DNA of 64,000 bases from Epinephelus fuscoguttatus (lineage: Eukaryota; Chordata; Actinopteri; Perciformes; Serranidae). Position numbers and translations under genes: made by a program. Shown here piece by piece: positions 32,782-46,362 of this stretch (within the stretch, counting starts at the first letter, position 1; the number at the start of each line of letters is the position of its first letter). The stretch spans positions 22,236,449-22,300,448 of the forward strand of contig NC_064773.1 in NCBI RefSeq assembly GCF_011397635.1. Direction: 5' to 3'. The notes under the pieces were generated by a model that searched no databases, was not told the DNA's origin, and saw only the letters and a list, made by a program, of their open reading frames with translations.

Positions 32782-35700
32782 ATGGGATTTGGCAGGTTCA
32801 CAAGCATGGAGCTACCGATGTGTTTATGGATTTGGGTTTGTGTCCTGTTCAACGTGCCTCTTGCGGGATGTTTGGAGATACACCTTTCGGAGACTTTACA
32901 GCCCGGGACGCTTCTGGCAAACCTGTCGCACGGCCCTGGATGGATTACTAAACTTGACAGGAGTTTATCACCTAAATTCATCCAGAGCTTTTTCCAAGTT
33001 GAGAGACATGATGGGGTTATCCGTCTGTCCCACAAAGTTCAGTGTGCGCACACGGCGAGGAACCCAGCGCCTGTGTATTTCAGGACAGGTTCTTCATCTG
33101 GGGACGTTATTCTCACACAGTTTAATGTGTTTGTCCACGGCCAGGACTGTTTTATTAAATACAAGAGAAAGAAGGCGCCAGGTAAGCCCGACATTCACAT
33201 TAAACACCTTACAGAACTGGAGGCAACTTCCTGCTTGCCCGCAGGTAAGCTGCTTTTGAATGTAACAGAACTTTTGCCTGCGTTTACGCGCAGCGCCACC
33301 TTTTTGGACACAGTGTGTGTTGGCAAAGACTTGAGTGCAATGTTCAGGCAGGGGGATTTGTTCCTGGTCAGTGACTTATGTCTTGAGCACAGAGGACAGC
33401 CCGAGGTGTGTTTGTACTGCGCGCTGCACAGCTCTGCAGGGCTCTCTGTTCGGCTGAGTTTGACGCTTGTTAAAGTGCCCAAACAACATGGACCCCCCTC
33501 CTCAGAAACCGTCCACAGAAAGTCCGGCAAGTTGATCCGCAGGGGGAAGCGACAGGTAAACGCGCCTCCCCAGTTCCAGCTCCCCAACTATCAGGTGTCC
33601 GTGCCCGAGAATGAGCCTGCGGGCACGCGGGTGATCACCCTGAAAGCCACTGACCCGGATGATGGAGAGGCAGGGAGGCTGGAGTACAGCATGGAAGCCT
33701 TGTTTGACAGCAGGTCCAATGACTTCTTTGACATTAACTACCAGACAGGGAGCATAACAACCGTCCAGGCACTAGACAGAGAAGTCAAAGACACCCATGT
33801 TTTCAAAGTCACTGTAACTGACAATGGCTCCCCTAAAAGGTCTGCAACTTCTTACCTCACTGTCACTGTGAGCGACACTAATGACCACAGCCCAGTGTTT
33901 GAGCAAACCGAATACCGCGTTAGCATCCGGGAGAATGTAGAAGTGGGGTTTGAAGTGATGACAATCCGAGCCACTGATGGGGACGCTCCCTCCAATGCCA
34001 ATATGATTTATACAATTGTCAACGGTGACGGTGTGAACTCTGTGTTTGAAATTGACCCCCGAAACGGCCTGGTGAGGATCAGAGAGCGGCCTGACAGGGA
34101 GACCCGGGCCCAGTACCAGCTGATTGTTGAGGCCAATGACCAGGGCAAAGACCCAGGGCCCCGGAGCGCCACTGCCACTGTCAACATCTCTGTGGAGGAT
34201 GAGAACGACAACTACCCGCAGTTCAGTGAAAAGAGGTATGTTGTGCAGGTCCCAGAGAATGTGGCAGTCAACACCAAAGTCATCCAGGTGGAAGCTACAG
34301 ACAAAGACGAAGGAAACAACGCCAAAGTACATTACAGCATCATTAGTGGCAATGTTAAAGGACAGTTCTACATTCACTCCCCCACTGGTGTGATTGACGT
34401 CATCAATCCCCTGGACTACGAGATGATTCGGGAGTATAATTTGAGGATTAAGGCTCAGGACGGCGGCAGGCCTCCTCTGATAAACGGCACAGGGATGGTG
34501 GTGGTGCAGGTGGTGGACGTGAACGACAATGCCCCCATGTTTGTGAGCACACCTTTCCAGGCTACTGTGCTGGAAAATGTGGCCATTGGTTACTCTGTGA
34601 TCCACATCCAAGCAATTGATGGTGACTCAGGAGAAAACGCCCGTTTGGAATACCGGTTAACAGACACCATGCCTGGTTTTCCGTTCACCATCAACAACAG
34701 CACAGGCTGGATTACAGTGAGCGAAGGGCTCGACAGGGAGACCACTGACTTCTACACATTCGGCGTGGAGGCGAGAGACCACGGGATACCTGTGATGTCC
34801 TCCTCTGCCAGCGTCAGCATCACAGTGCTGGATGTGAATGATAATGTACCCACATTCACAGAGAAGGTCTACTCGCTGAAAATCAATGAAGATGCTCTCG
34901 TGGGGACCAGCGTGCTGACCGTGACAGCCGTGGATAGAGACGTCAACAGCGTGGTGACCTATCAGATCTCCAGCGGCAACACCAGGAACCGCTTTGCCAT
35001 CACAAGCCAGAGTGGCGGCGGTCTTATCACCTTAGCCCTCCCTTTGGACTACAAGCAGGAACGCCAGTACGTCCTGACAGTCACCGCCAGTGATGGAACA
35101 CGCTACGATACTGCTCAGGTGTTCATTAACGTGACGGACGCCAACACGCACCGGCCTGTCTTCCAAAGTGCCAACTACCAGGTGATGCTCAGTGAGGAAA
35201 AACCAGTGGGCTCCACTGTGGTGGTGATCAGTGCTACGGACGAGGACACGGGTGAGAATGCTCGCATCACATATGTGATGGAGGACAATGTCCCTCAGTT
35301 TAAAATCGACCCAGATACAGGTGCCATCACAACACAAATGGAGATAGATTATGAAGACCAGGCCTCCTACACGTTAGCCATCATCGCCAGAGACAACGGG
35401 ATCCCTCAGAAATCTGACACCACCTATGTGGAGATAATCATCCTTGATGCCAACGATAATGCTCCCCAGTTTCTTAGGGAAAGGTACGACGGGACTGTAC
35501 CTGAGGATGCACCTGTCTACCACAGCGTCCTCCAGATCTCTGCTTCAGATAGAGATTCTGGCTCAAATGGCAGGGTGAGCTACACGTTTCAGGGTGGCGA
35601 TGACGGTGAGGGGGATTTCTTCATTGAACCTTACTCTGGCATCATCAGAACCGCTCGCAAACTGGACCGTGAGAACGTCCCTGTTTACAATCTGAAGGCC

Positions 35701-36337
35701 TACGCTGTGGATAGAGGGGTTCCGCCTCTGAAAGCAGCTGTCTCCATCCATGTGGTTGTCAAAGACATAAATGACAACGCTCCAGTGTTTGAGAAGGACG
35801 AGCTGTTCATTGACGTGGAGGAGAACAGCGCGGTGGGGTCCGTCGTGGCCCGGATCACTGCCACCGACCCCGACGAGGGCACCAACGCTCAGATCATGTA
35901 CCAGATTGTCGAAGGGAATATTCCAGAAGTTTTCCAGCTGGACATTTTTAACGGCGACCTCACTGCACTCACAGACCTGGATTACGAGACTAAAACAGAG
36001 TATGTGATTGTGGTCCAGGCCACCTCAGCACCACTGGTGAGTCGGGCCACTGTGCACATCCGCCTGGTAGACATGAATGACAATGTGCCGGTGCTGAAGA
36101 ACTTTGAGATTATTTTCAACAACTACATCACCAACAAGTCCAGCAGTTTCCCATCAGGAATAATCGGAAAGGTACCAGCTCATGACCCGGACGTGTCGGA
36201 TAAGCTGCGGTACATGTTTGAATCTGGGAATGAGCTCAATCTGCTGCTGCTGAACGAGGACACAGGGGATCTGAGGTTGAGCAGGGACCTGGACAATGAC
36301 AGGGCCCTGGAAGCACCCATGAGTATATCTGTCTCAG
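32782..36337 (+). CDS. celsr1: CELSR1 (Flamingo-type cadherin, adhesion GPCR), first coding exon
   Basis: Seven-pass cadherin of the planar cell polarity pathway at the plasma membrane, acting by homophilic contact with Frizzled/Vangl partners. This single exon encodes 1185 codons plus one base and ends at donor GTGAGA (36338). A signal peptide follows the second Met (M9; LPMCLWIWVCVLFNVPLAG), so translation may begin at 32782 or 32806. A prodomain is followed by a furin-like site RRGKR (253-257). Then come eight complete cadherin repeats with linkers near residues 365 (DTNDH), 473 (DENDN), 579, 684, 786, 889, 995 and 1097, and the first part of repeat nine. The 786 linker is DANTHRP and lacks the calcium-binding DxNDN, as in vertebrate CELSRs. 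EGF, laminin G, GAIN and transmembrane parts lie beyond the window. The CELSR1 rather than CELSR2/3 call rests on adjacency to trmu and partly on sequence; a/b paralogue not decided. Confidence 0.88.
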
Positions 36338-39300
36338 GTGAGAAAAAAATCTAAACATTTCTTCTCCCTTCATCTCATTGTTAATGTTCTTGTTTTCTGT
36401 GAGAAAATTCAGATTGAAATTTGAGTCACCACATGTCATCACACTGCAGAGTCAATATAAAATGCTCTGCAGAATACAGGCTGAGGGCAGGTTTCGGCTG
36501 CAGTGTTGACTGTATGTTCAGCGAGTGTTTGCTGCAGGCTCTATGCAGGATCCGGTTGTGCTGCTTTTGTGCCATTTGGGTGATAAATGTATTGTGTACA
36601 AGTGGTTGGTTTAGGTCATAAAAAAAAGTGCTATTAGCAGGGCACCCTGATAACTGAGCCGCTTTGTTGTTGCAGATATGTGGGTTTCTTTCACACGTTG
36701 GAACACACACGAGCTCACAGTGCAGGCAAACACGCACACATGACTTCACTCTTTGAAGTGGCTGAAGGTTTTTGGCCTTGTGTACATTAGGTGTGCTGCA
36801 GGGAGTTTTATGAACATCTTGTGGCAAGATGTCTCCCAGGATTTCACCAGAAAAACTCACATTTAACTTGAATCTGAATGAAAGAGACGTTTTAAATCCA
36901 GAGTTGTGCTCTGAACTTACTGTAACATGGGTTTAGATCTCAAGGCGTGTGTTCCTATGACAAGGTCATGCAGAAAGAATTTGTCGTAAGTTGCTTTTTC
37001 CTCATGACAGAAGCAGACTTTGTTCTTTCAAGGTAAAGATTAGACAAAAGCAAACACTGGACATTCACACCTACACTGGCAGGGTAACTGCTGCAGTACA
37101 GGCACACACACACACACCTTGCAAGAAACCACAGTGATATTAATCAGGCAGTTGGAACAGACTTGATAAATCTAATACCCTGACAGAATAACTACCCTGT
37201 CACCTATTGACAGCTGGTTGCTCAACCCTCCCTCTCTTTTTCTCTTTCGTATTCTTTTCTCACTCTCCATCTCTCATCGTTGGTTGATCTCCTAAAGCAC
37301 ATTAAGCCCTGAAATGGGCAAATGGCCCAACACAGCTAGATCTCTTCAGCTTGCCTTCTCTCTGTGTCATTCTGTCATCTCTCCAAGCTGAGGAATGCCA
37401 GCATATCACACATTACCAAAGGAATACAAATGAGCTGCTACGGACCAGGCTGCAACAGGGCAAGCCCATATTCCCAGTTAATTAGTTGAATCATGTTTGT
37501 GGCTATTTTAGCTGTAGGCGCAGGATCGTTTTGACGACTAGAAATTGTTCTCAGAACATTTTGCACGCAAGAAATTCTTTTTTTTTTGCCAACTTGAATA
37601 TCTTTCTTTGATCGTTTCTTTTGGGCAGTGGCAGAGACATTAATAGGATTCAGTTCGTCAGGAACAGTTCGTCAGCCGGACTTAATGGCCCTTCACATTG
37701 ATAACGATAATGATACATCCACACTGACCAAGCACACACTGCACGCACCAGCTGTGTTGGCTTCTTAGGATATTGATCACCTGTTACTGCTGTATGTTGT
37801 GCAGAGAAACAAACGAGCGAAAAGACCAGGAGGGATTTGGGTTAACAAAACTCCTGAAGTAATGCTGGATAGCCTACCAGATAACTGTTTCCTTATCTCT
37901 GTTAATAAGACTACCAAAACACTTACCACTGATTGCCAGCATGATAGATATCCTTATTCTTGATAGCATCTTCCTAAAGACTTTATTTTATTAAACAGGT
38001 TCTGGGCCAGAACTGTTCCTGTTGTTCATCAGTTTGTTCTGAAAGTAATCCCAGTGATTCGTCGCCACTGTCATTATAGTTCTGCTGTGGACTTTGCCAT
38101 CTACGCAAACTGGAGAGATTTTGAAATTGATATATTTATTGTCGTTGTCCTTGGTGTGGACGGCCCTTAAACCTGCATTGCTACAAACCGTGTTTCATTA
38201 GGCAGTGTAGGGCTTCCCCCAGATGTCTCCCCCTTTTCCTCAAACAGTGTTTTTCCTAAAGGACTTGTGCCCTGTTTTTGTCTCCCACAAAAGACAGACT
38301 GTCCTTTTCTAAGTGCTTTACGGCTGTAATAGACGACCTGCGGAGCATCTGAGGAGGCAGCGACTGACCTCAATAGTCACAGGCCTTACAGCCCTCATTC
38401 ACTGACACTGCATTTATGTTTGTCAATAACAGCTGACAGCTCTTGCCGTATCCTTGACAACAGTGACCTCATGATGGTCCCAAAGGGAACTGGCTCTCAT
38501 CTTTACTTGCAACCATTTGGACACACACACAGATATAGGCAAACATGTGTTCGTGCACAGTTAAACAGATGCATTTGCTTCAACCCCTCCTGATTTTGGG
38601 GCTCGCACTGATGTCAAGTGTTAGGTAACCATTACCGCTGATGTTTGACCTTTCAACCCCAGGCTGTTGGGGGAGGAAGGCCAGAGGGGATTGGTGAGCT
38701 AACAGAACCTTAACCAGGGAGACAAGACTCTGATTGTGTCTCTCATGAATTAAGTCTTTCTGTTGCTCCACTGGTCTCCCATATTCTCTTATGGAGTATT
38801 TAGTTTTATTTTGTGGTTATAGAGTGCTGCAGGGATGCGTTCTTTGTAGGCCAACCCCGAAGTAAGTATCATGCTGGTTCCTTCGTCAAAAAGCAAATGG
38901 TATTTTTCCTTTGGAGTTTGGATGATTGCAGAAAATAAGTTGTGGCAAACAAGTGTTAATGATACTTAGAAGTTTTGTTCAGTAATATAATCTTTACCAC
39001 CACTTTTATGAGTTTTGAAGCGTAAATGCAGTCACCAGAAGTAAAAAGCTAACGTTAGCCTATAGACAAACTACACCATGATCGTTTGACTTCAATGTTG
39101 CCACCATAACAAGGCTGTAAAGCCATGTTCGGTGTGATGATGTTCTGTGGTCTCATTAAACACTTGCTGGCAACAGTCTTTTTTTGAAAGCTTCCAGATT
39201 CATGAGTGGGGAATTTACAGATATATTATGTCATAGAACAAAACATCAAAGTCTCTTAAGCTTTTGTTAACCACAGACCTTACTTCAGGCATCTAAACCA

Positions 39301-42300
39301 TTCAAAAAGCCCATTGACTTCAATACCAGAGAACCTCTTCTACCTTTTTTACCTTTCCTGTCACTGTCTGAAGGTCTTTATGGGTCCACTTGGCTCCAAG
39401 GATCCAAAGCCCATACTATACTCAGCGTGTGGATATGTTCTATATTTATGCCCTCTGATATTGAGTCTGTGCCTCATTATGTTTTATTGTTGAGTGGATC
39501 TGCGTTATCGGCTCATTATGTCTGCTCACATCAGCATTGACATCCTCTGTCCATGAGCGATGACATTGATGAGAGTGCATTAAGTCTGTCTTGCTTCCTT
39601 AACCCTGATTATTATTCCTGATCAATGGAACAAAAGACTATTGATGTATCACAGCGAGCGCTGATTTGTCTCCGCTGTAGAGGACATTTTTCTCTTCACA
39701 TCCTCCCAATCAGGGCTCGTCTTTGAACCTGTCAAAGGAGTGCACAGGTGCTTTTATTGTGGTGAACAGAAGGCCTGGGAATGTTTCTGCTGAAACACAA
39801 GAATGCCCTGATAACTCTCTCGAGATACACTCTTAACACACTCTGCTAGCCACAACACTATCTGTCCTCGTTCCCTCTCCCCTCTGTACTTGTGTGTGGG
39901 ACGGTAGCTCTACGGCTGGATAGCTGAGGGCTATGTGTTCCCATTGTAAGAGCTCTTATCTTAGCTTGTCAAATTTCACTTAAAACCTTTCACTCTTTTT
40001 TCTAAAAGATGAGTATCCCCGAATTTCTGACTGTCACAAAGGCAGCGTTTCAGTGTGGTGCACCTTTATTCCTGCAGATGTAAACTTTTGTGACATCGCT
40101 GAGCCTCATCCAGTCAGCGACAGGTCTGCGATTTCGTACAGATCGCGGCAAGCCCACAGTGGTACACAGGAAACACTTGAATCACAATTTCACTAATTAG
40201 TTACAGTCGTTACTACACAATAAGACTCTCAAACCAGCTGGTTGATTGCCAGAACTGACAGCGAGACCAAACATCTAAAGCCAAGATTCACAAGCGTTCG
40301 GGTGGCATGTGTTGTTAATACATCTCTGCTGTCAGCGATCCAGATCATTAGTGATTTCGCTTATTCGACCATGAAGCCACCACATACTTCTGTGTGCTCC
40401 AACCAAACTACGGCTTCCTGATATGCAAAAGACATCACCTAATGCGCACCTGAATTCCAGGAAACACCTACCTGATAGGTGGGGTTACAGCAGAAAAAGC
40501 TAAAGCTTGTACGAACTAGCTATAGGTGGAGTTGTGTTATATAATTCAGCAGATTGTTACTTAAACGATTAAGAATGATTGATGCTAAATCGTCCTTTTC
40601 CACCTTGGCTCTGATCTTTTTCCTTACCCTCGGTGAACGGGACGGCGTGCTACTACATGCACTCACACACACATGCACACAGACACACACACCAGCCTCC
40701 CTCCCTCCTCCTTGTCCTCCCCCTCTTTCCCCCCATGGGGCTTTTGCTGAGCTTCCATGGCTCTTAATCCCGTTCGAGGAGTTGCATAGCTCAGCTTTTT
40801 AACATTTCTGTTCTCGTCCGCCCGCCCCCTCTCACACACACTTTCTCTGCTTTCTCCTCTCTCTCAATATACATAATTAGATTTCTACTGTGGCACAAGT
40901 GCTTAAGTTTGGTGCTTATTTTAAAATCTGGGCCAAAATAAAATACAGTCTGGGGAGGTTCTCACCCACCAGGGCACTTAAACACATTCCAGTGAAAACC
41001 ACTGCTTTATCAACTATAAGGAGAGAGAAGTGTAATTGTCTCCTCATTATGAGGCATAGTAACACTTGTGCAATGCACTGAAGAGCACTGGGCGTGATGC
41101 ATTGCTCTCTGGATGCATTTTGTGGCTTTTCATTCATTCTCTCTTTCGCCACATCATCATCTCATCCAGCGTCTTCCTCTGCTCTGCCCTCATCACTTGT
41201 CCGTGGCATTCTTTTGGTTTCAAATCATTATTTGGCCCTGAAATGCGGCGTCACCACGGAGGACACAAGAACGCATGCTGGGAAAGACAAATTACTCCCA
41301 GCGTGAGTCAAGGGACAAACATCTTCCTGTCAGACTATTAGTCTTTCCAGGTAACTGTCACATGTTTGATGTTCTGACAAGTGAAATGTGACTCCTCGCT
41401 TGAGCGCAGGTGTGACGCAGTGATGCCGTGATGACCTCTCACCTGTGAGATCAAAGCAAGACATGGGGATTTACACACACACTCAGCGGTGAGAAATGAC
41501 CCTGTGCTCTCACAACCTGATGGATGAGGCAGAGAGAGGGATGAGTGGAAGGAATAAGGTGCGCATGTGTAGAAGAGGGATGTTTATGTGGCTCTGAGTG
41601 GATGTTAACATTCCTCTGTTGATAAAGTCAGTATCAACAGAGGAAAAGTGGAAAAACTACATTCATAAGTGTGTGTGTGTGGCTTTGTAGTTTCAAGGAA
41701 TCTGCAGTCTGCATGGATGGAGCCTGCGTGCTTCAGTCCTGTCTGTGGCAGCTCATGTGTTTTCCTGCAGTATGTGTGTGAGATATGCTGCCATTCCCAG
41801 GCTTGGCACCCTCAGTAACTGATATTAGGAGATCCCATTCATTCCTAAGATATCGCACACTCCTGGCTTTAAACTTTGCCCCTTACCACATTCCCTTCTG
41901 TGCCCTGCCTCCTCCTCCTATCTCACTGTTCTTTCCTCTCTCCCTTTGTCTTATCGTGCTTCCTCATGTCTTTCTGTACTTTTCTAAAAGAATGCAGCCA
42001 TTGCTTGACCATGTGCCTCGAGAGTGTTGCTGGCCGGCCACGAGGTTGTCGAAGCTAAATCTGACCTGAGTGGTTACAGAAAGTTATTAGATTACTGTCC
42101 CTCTCGTTTTTCTCTATCTGTCTACATGCCTGTCTGCCTCTGTGTGCCTCTGTTGTCAGGCTGTCTGTCCATCCTTTCCATGTTGCATGTTTGTGGACTC
42201 TCTCCTACCAGTGTGCTAAGTATGTCTTTTAGCAACCCAGTCACCAGGAAAAAATGCTGGTATTGTGCTTTTCTGCACACCAAGGATACGCTATATTTAC

Positions 42301-42480
42301 GCATTATTAGCGGATACGATTAAACTTTGTGTTTCAGCAATGGTATGGGCACAAAGACCACTTACTTATGGTTAGGAAAAGATGATGTTTCGGCATACTC
42401 GGATTTGGGGCCCAATCCCTGCTGGTAAAGCAACAATGTCTTGGTAAAAAGGACAGCTTTTCGTGCCAGTATCCCCACTA
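36338..42480 (+). other. celsr1: celsr1 intron 1, proximal part
   Basis: The intron begins at donor GTGAGA. No frame matches the expected exon 2 product (continuation of cadherin repeat nine), so it is not in this window. About 37620-38170 contains a probable MITE remnant with gataacgataatgata and ggtgtggacggccctta words. Short CA runs occur near 40670-40690. Conserved enhancers may be present but cannot be recognised from one genome. Confidence 0.6.
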
Positions 42481-43615
42481 GAAAAACAGTGAAGGGTTGC
42501 AAAAAACCACCCACGTTGATGGGTTAAAATGCCACTAAAGACAATGGATTGCAAAAAACACTAACATTTGGGGGCTAAAAAGCTGCTGAAAAAACAATGG
42601 GCTTCTAGAAAACACCCATGTTTGGGGGCTAAAAGGCTGCTAAAAACACAGATGGGTTGCAAAAAACACCCACATTTGGGGGCTAAAAAGCTGCTAAAAC
42701 ACCCACATTTGGGGGCTAAAAAGCTGCTATAAACACCCACATTTGGGGGCTAAAAAGCTACTAAAACACCCAAATTAGGGGGCTAAAAAGCTGCTAAAAC
42801 GCCCACATTTGGGGGCTAAAAAGCTGCTATAAACACCCACATTTGGGGGCTAAAAAGCTACTAAAACACCCACATTAGGGGGCTAAAAAGCTGCTAAAAC
42901 GCCCACATTTGGGGGCTAAAAAGCTGCTATAAACACCCACATTTGGGGGCTAAAAAGCTGCTAAAACGCCCACATTAGGGGGCTAAAAAGCTGCTAAAAC
43001 GCCCACATTTGGGGGCTAAAAAGCTGCTATAAACACCCACATTTGGGGGCTAAAAAGCTACTAAAACACCCACATTAGGGGGCTAAAAAGCTGCTAAAAC
43101 GCCCACATTTGGGGGCTAAAAAGCTGCTATAAACACCCACATCTGGGGGCTAAAAAGCTGCTAAAATGCTCCCATTTGGGGGCTAAAAAGCCACTAAAAA
43201 CACCCACATTTGGGGGTTAAAAAGCTGCTAAAAAACAACAGGTTGCTAAAAAACATCCACCTTTGGGGGCTAAAATGTCAGCTAAAAACAATGGGTTGCT
43301 AAAAAGCCGCTAAAGAAGATTATGGGTTGCAAAAAACACCCATGTTTGGGGGCGTAAAAACTGCCAGAAAAATGACGATAGGTTGCTAAAAAAACACTTA
43401 TGTTTAGGGTTTAAAAACCTGCTGGACGGGTTGGTAAAAACACCCACGTTTGGGGGGCTGAAAAGCCGCAAAAAAAAGGACAGGTTGCTAAAAAACACCT
43501 ATGTTTTAAAGCTGTAAAGCTGCTGGTAAAACAACAATGGGTCACCAAAAAACACCCACGTTCAGGGCCTGAAAAGGTGCTGGAAAAGGACCCCGGATCC
43601 CTAAAAAACAACCAG
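42481..43615. repeat. Minisatellite with 33/34-bp units and a 100-bp higher-order period
   Basis: The core unit is acccacatttgggggctaa + aaagctgctaaaac. In the centre, three unit variants (ending gctgctat, gctact and cattaggg/gctgct) recur in the same order. The word aagctgctat falls at 42721, 42821, 42921, 43021 and 43121, exactly 100 bases apart. At both edges the units are longer (about 50-56 bases), with an added aacaatgggttgcaaaa segment, and more diverged. The array lies in celsr1 intron 1 and is non-coding. The small minus-strand frames across it are artefacts. Confidence 0.95.
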
Positions 43616-43996
43616 TCTTGTTGTTTGTTGGTCTCAAACAGTGGCGTGCAGCAGTCTGCAGCCTGGCAGGCATGAAATCAGAGCTACTTTACTTTAGAAA
43701 TGTTGATATGATAGGTATGAAACGTGCAAATGAGATGTGCTGGTGCTTTGCAGAAACAATGAAACAATACAATGCCAACATTTTTTTCTGGTGACTGTGC
43801 TGTCTTTAGCCGTGCAAGCATTAATTACAAGATGCCCCCTTGTCCTGAAGCAGTTTAGTGAAGAAGACAGAGCAGAGAACATGCACAGGTGTAATAACTG
43901 TGTTCATGTCTTTCTGTTTGTGTGTTCAGTGTGCGAGAAAGGAATCACATTCATGCTTAATCTTGTACATCCACCGTGGGCTTTAATGTTGGGGTC

Positions 43997-44061
<65 letters not shown>

Positions 44062-46065
44062 CTCCAGGCTGTAGACGAGAGTTTGAAGTGTAAATACCAA
44101 GGGGATCAGGACTGGTCACTGTTAGACTCCACTGATGTCTGAGCACTCAATTACAGGCTAGAGAGAGGAGGGACATTTAAGGATCCAAGGCTGTCTGCTG
44201 CTACCGTCGCTGCCTGTGACTGTGGGTGCAAACTGCTCCCTTTACCTTGTTAGGAAAATGTGTGAGTCCAAAGATGCTAGAAGAAGTTAGGATTAAGTTT
44301 TGATTCTCTATACCCGGGGCAGATGGTTGTTTTTACACTTCTACTACTGTTTGCCTGGCATTGTCTCCAGCTTCTAAAATCTGTCCACCTTATGCTGCTC
44401 GAGCCATCTTTCCTCCCACTCTCTTAATCCATGTGCTGCTTTCTCAGTGTTTTGTTTCCAGCAGGAAATCTCTCTAAGCATCGTGCTTGTTTCTGTCTCT
44501 GGCTGGCAAGTGGGCTAGAAAGTGAGGTGTCTTCCCAGCATGCAAGTGTGTGTGCTGTGGGGGTTGTTTGTTTGCAAACACCCATGTTTTGGGTCCGGGT
44601 TGATCAAGGTAAAGATGGGGGTATGCAGTGAGGGGTTTTACCTTCGTTTGTCCTTGTGATGTGTGTTGGTTTGCATTTTATATGCATTGTATATAATTGT
44701 GTTATACATCTGGTTTGCCACACAGATAGCACACACACACACTTTTACCCTTCCCATCACACACACAAACATACACAGTCAAGGTTATCTCTCGTTTACG
44801 TGCTACAGTAAGGTGATGTCACCACTCAAACTCCAACAGGTTTTGGGTGGTGGAGGGGTCGCATTTGATTGTAACCCGACACACCTCGCTCGGTCCCTTT
44901 CTTTTTCATTCTCTCACACGCAGACGACACAGTACTCCTCTTTGTCTCTCTCACCGAGGAGGCATCGCGGCTCGCTGGCGGCTCACGAGTGTGACATTAC
45001 ATGCGTCATGACGTGCGATGACCAGCTGCAGGAATGTTAAGTGGCGAGGGGTGGTGGTGGGGGCTGAAGGTGTATATATACACAGACAGGGTGAATGACA
45101 TGTGTGACAGTGAAGAAGAAGGAGGTAAAAGAAGAGGAGAAAGAGGAGATGATAGGGGGACAGTTGGAGCCTCCCTCCGGTGGTTGTCTGTGGGGCGTTG
45201 TTCACATGATAGTGGCTCATATCTGATTTTGTGGCACATGTGTTAGGATTTCTGTAGGAACCTGCATGATGAGCTGACAGTGATGTCTAAAGATGCAGAG
45301 TAACAATAACAAAAGGCATCATCTTTTTGTACCCGTTTGTTTTATTTATGTTTCTAAGGTTCTGGCTTTAACCCCGACTCTGCCAAGTTCCTCTGGTGCC
45401 AAGTTACGGCAACAGTCTCGTGTGATATGACATGACATTTACTTGTTGTCACAGCAACAGGGACAAATTTAGATACAAGCATTCAAATACCAGTCATGTG
45501 TAGGTTGCACGCCATGAGGCCAGATTGTTTACTGATATACTGTATCTACTAAAGTGGTGTACATGGGAACTGAAGTCATGTGACTCCATTCAACTCTGGA
45601 TCTTTCACACCAAGTACAAACCATCAGATTAAGATGAAGGCAAACATTAGAATATCCAGTTAAATTTTAAACACGTGTAACTTTTTAAGGTCTCACTGGT
45701 TACTTTAAAACACAGTTTGGCCTTTAGCTGCATTACTGACCTTTTAACTCTGGGTAACGAGACTTTACCCTGAAGTGTCCAGGCTGTTCTCAAGTCTAGA
45801 CTGACGGCCAGAGGAAACCAAGTTTTCTTTATCAGGGTCTCAACAATGACTAACAACCTGCCTGAGGAGCTGAGGCTAATTAAGTCATTACAGTCACTTA
45901 TAACTCTTTTTAAAGAAACACAGATCAGGGGCATCGAAGACTTCAGAGCAGCATTTGGTCTTTGGTAGAAAGAAACCAGTAGCTGATCTTCAGATTGTAC
46001 TTTGAGTACTGAGAGATCTAGGGTGTCATTACCTTGAGGGTTAGCAAGGATGATCTGAAAAGTTA
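43616..46065 (+). other. celsr1: celsr1 intron 1 segment with (TG)30
   Basis: Unique sequence with a 60-base TG run (listed separately) and short CA clusters near 44730. A GA-rich patch lies at 45110-45160. No exon, RNA gene or element ends were found. Confidence 0.4.
44001..44060. repeat. (TG)30 microsatellite
   Basis: Thirty uninterrupted TG dinucleotides lie in celsr1 intron 1. A run of this length can adopt Z-DNA and is likely polymorphic in length. Confidence 0.97.
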
Positions 46066-46362
46066 AAGGAGTTCCACATCTTGTTTTATACTTAAGTTTT
46101 TGTATGGATTAAAAAAAGCAAGATATAACATGATAATAAGTTAGTTTAGAGGTGCTGGAAGGTGGAATTTGTTACCTTTGGACAGAGCCTGGCTAGCTGT
46201 TTCTGCCTGTTTCCAGTCTGTATGCTAAGCTAAGCTAACTGTCTGTTTGCTGTATCTTAATATTTAGTGTACAAATGTGAGAGTTGTGTCAATCTTCTCA
46301 TCTAACTCTCGGCAAGAAATTGAATAAAAGAATCTTCCAAAACGTCGAACTATTCCTTCAAG
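46066..46362. mobile_element. Half copy of a long-TIR MITE (family also at 56195-56620)
   Basis: Characteristic words are gcaagatataacatgat, ggtgctggaaggtggaattt, tttggacagagcctggctag, atgctaagctaagctaac, gttgtgtcaatcttctcatc and cgaactattccttcaa. They match the right half of the fuller copy near 56,400. The left inverted arm is missing. It is a common non-autonomous DNA-transposon-like fish repeat and has no coding capacity. Confidence 0.6.

Noticed and set aside
32729-33587. Other-frame ORFs over the celsr1 exon start
   Set aside because: They are shadows of the 1185-codon cadherin frame.
42481-43615. Regularly spaced repeats resembling a CRISPR array
   Set aside because: Units are contiguous without unique spacers, and the context is a vertebrate intron.
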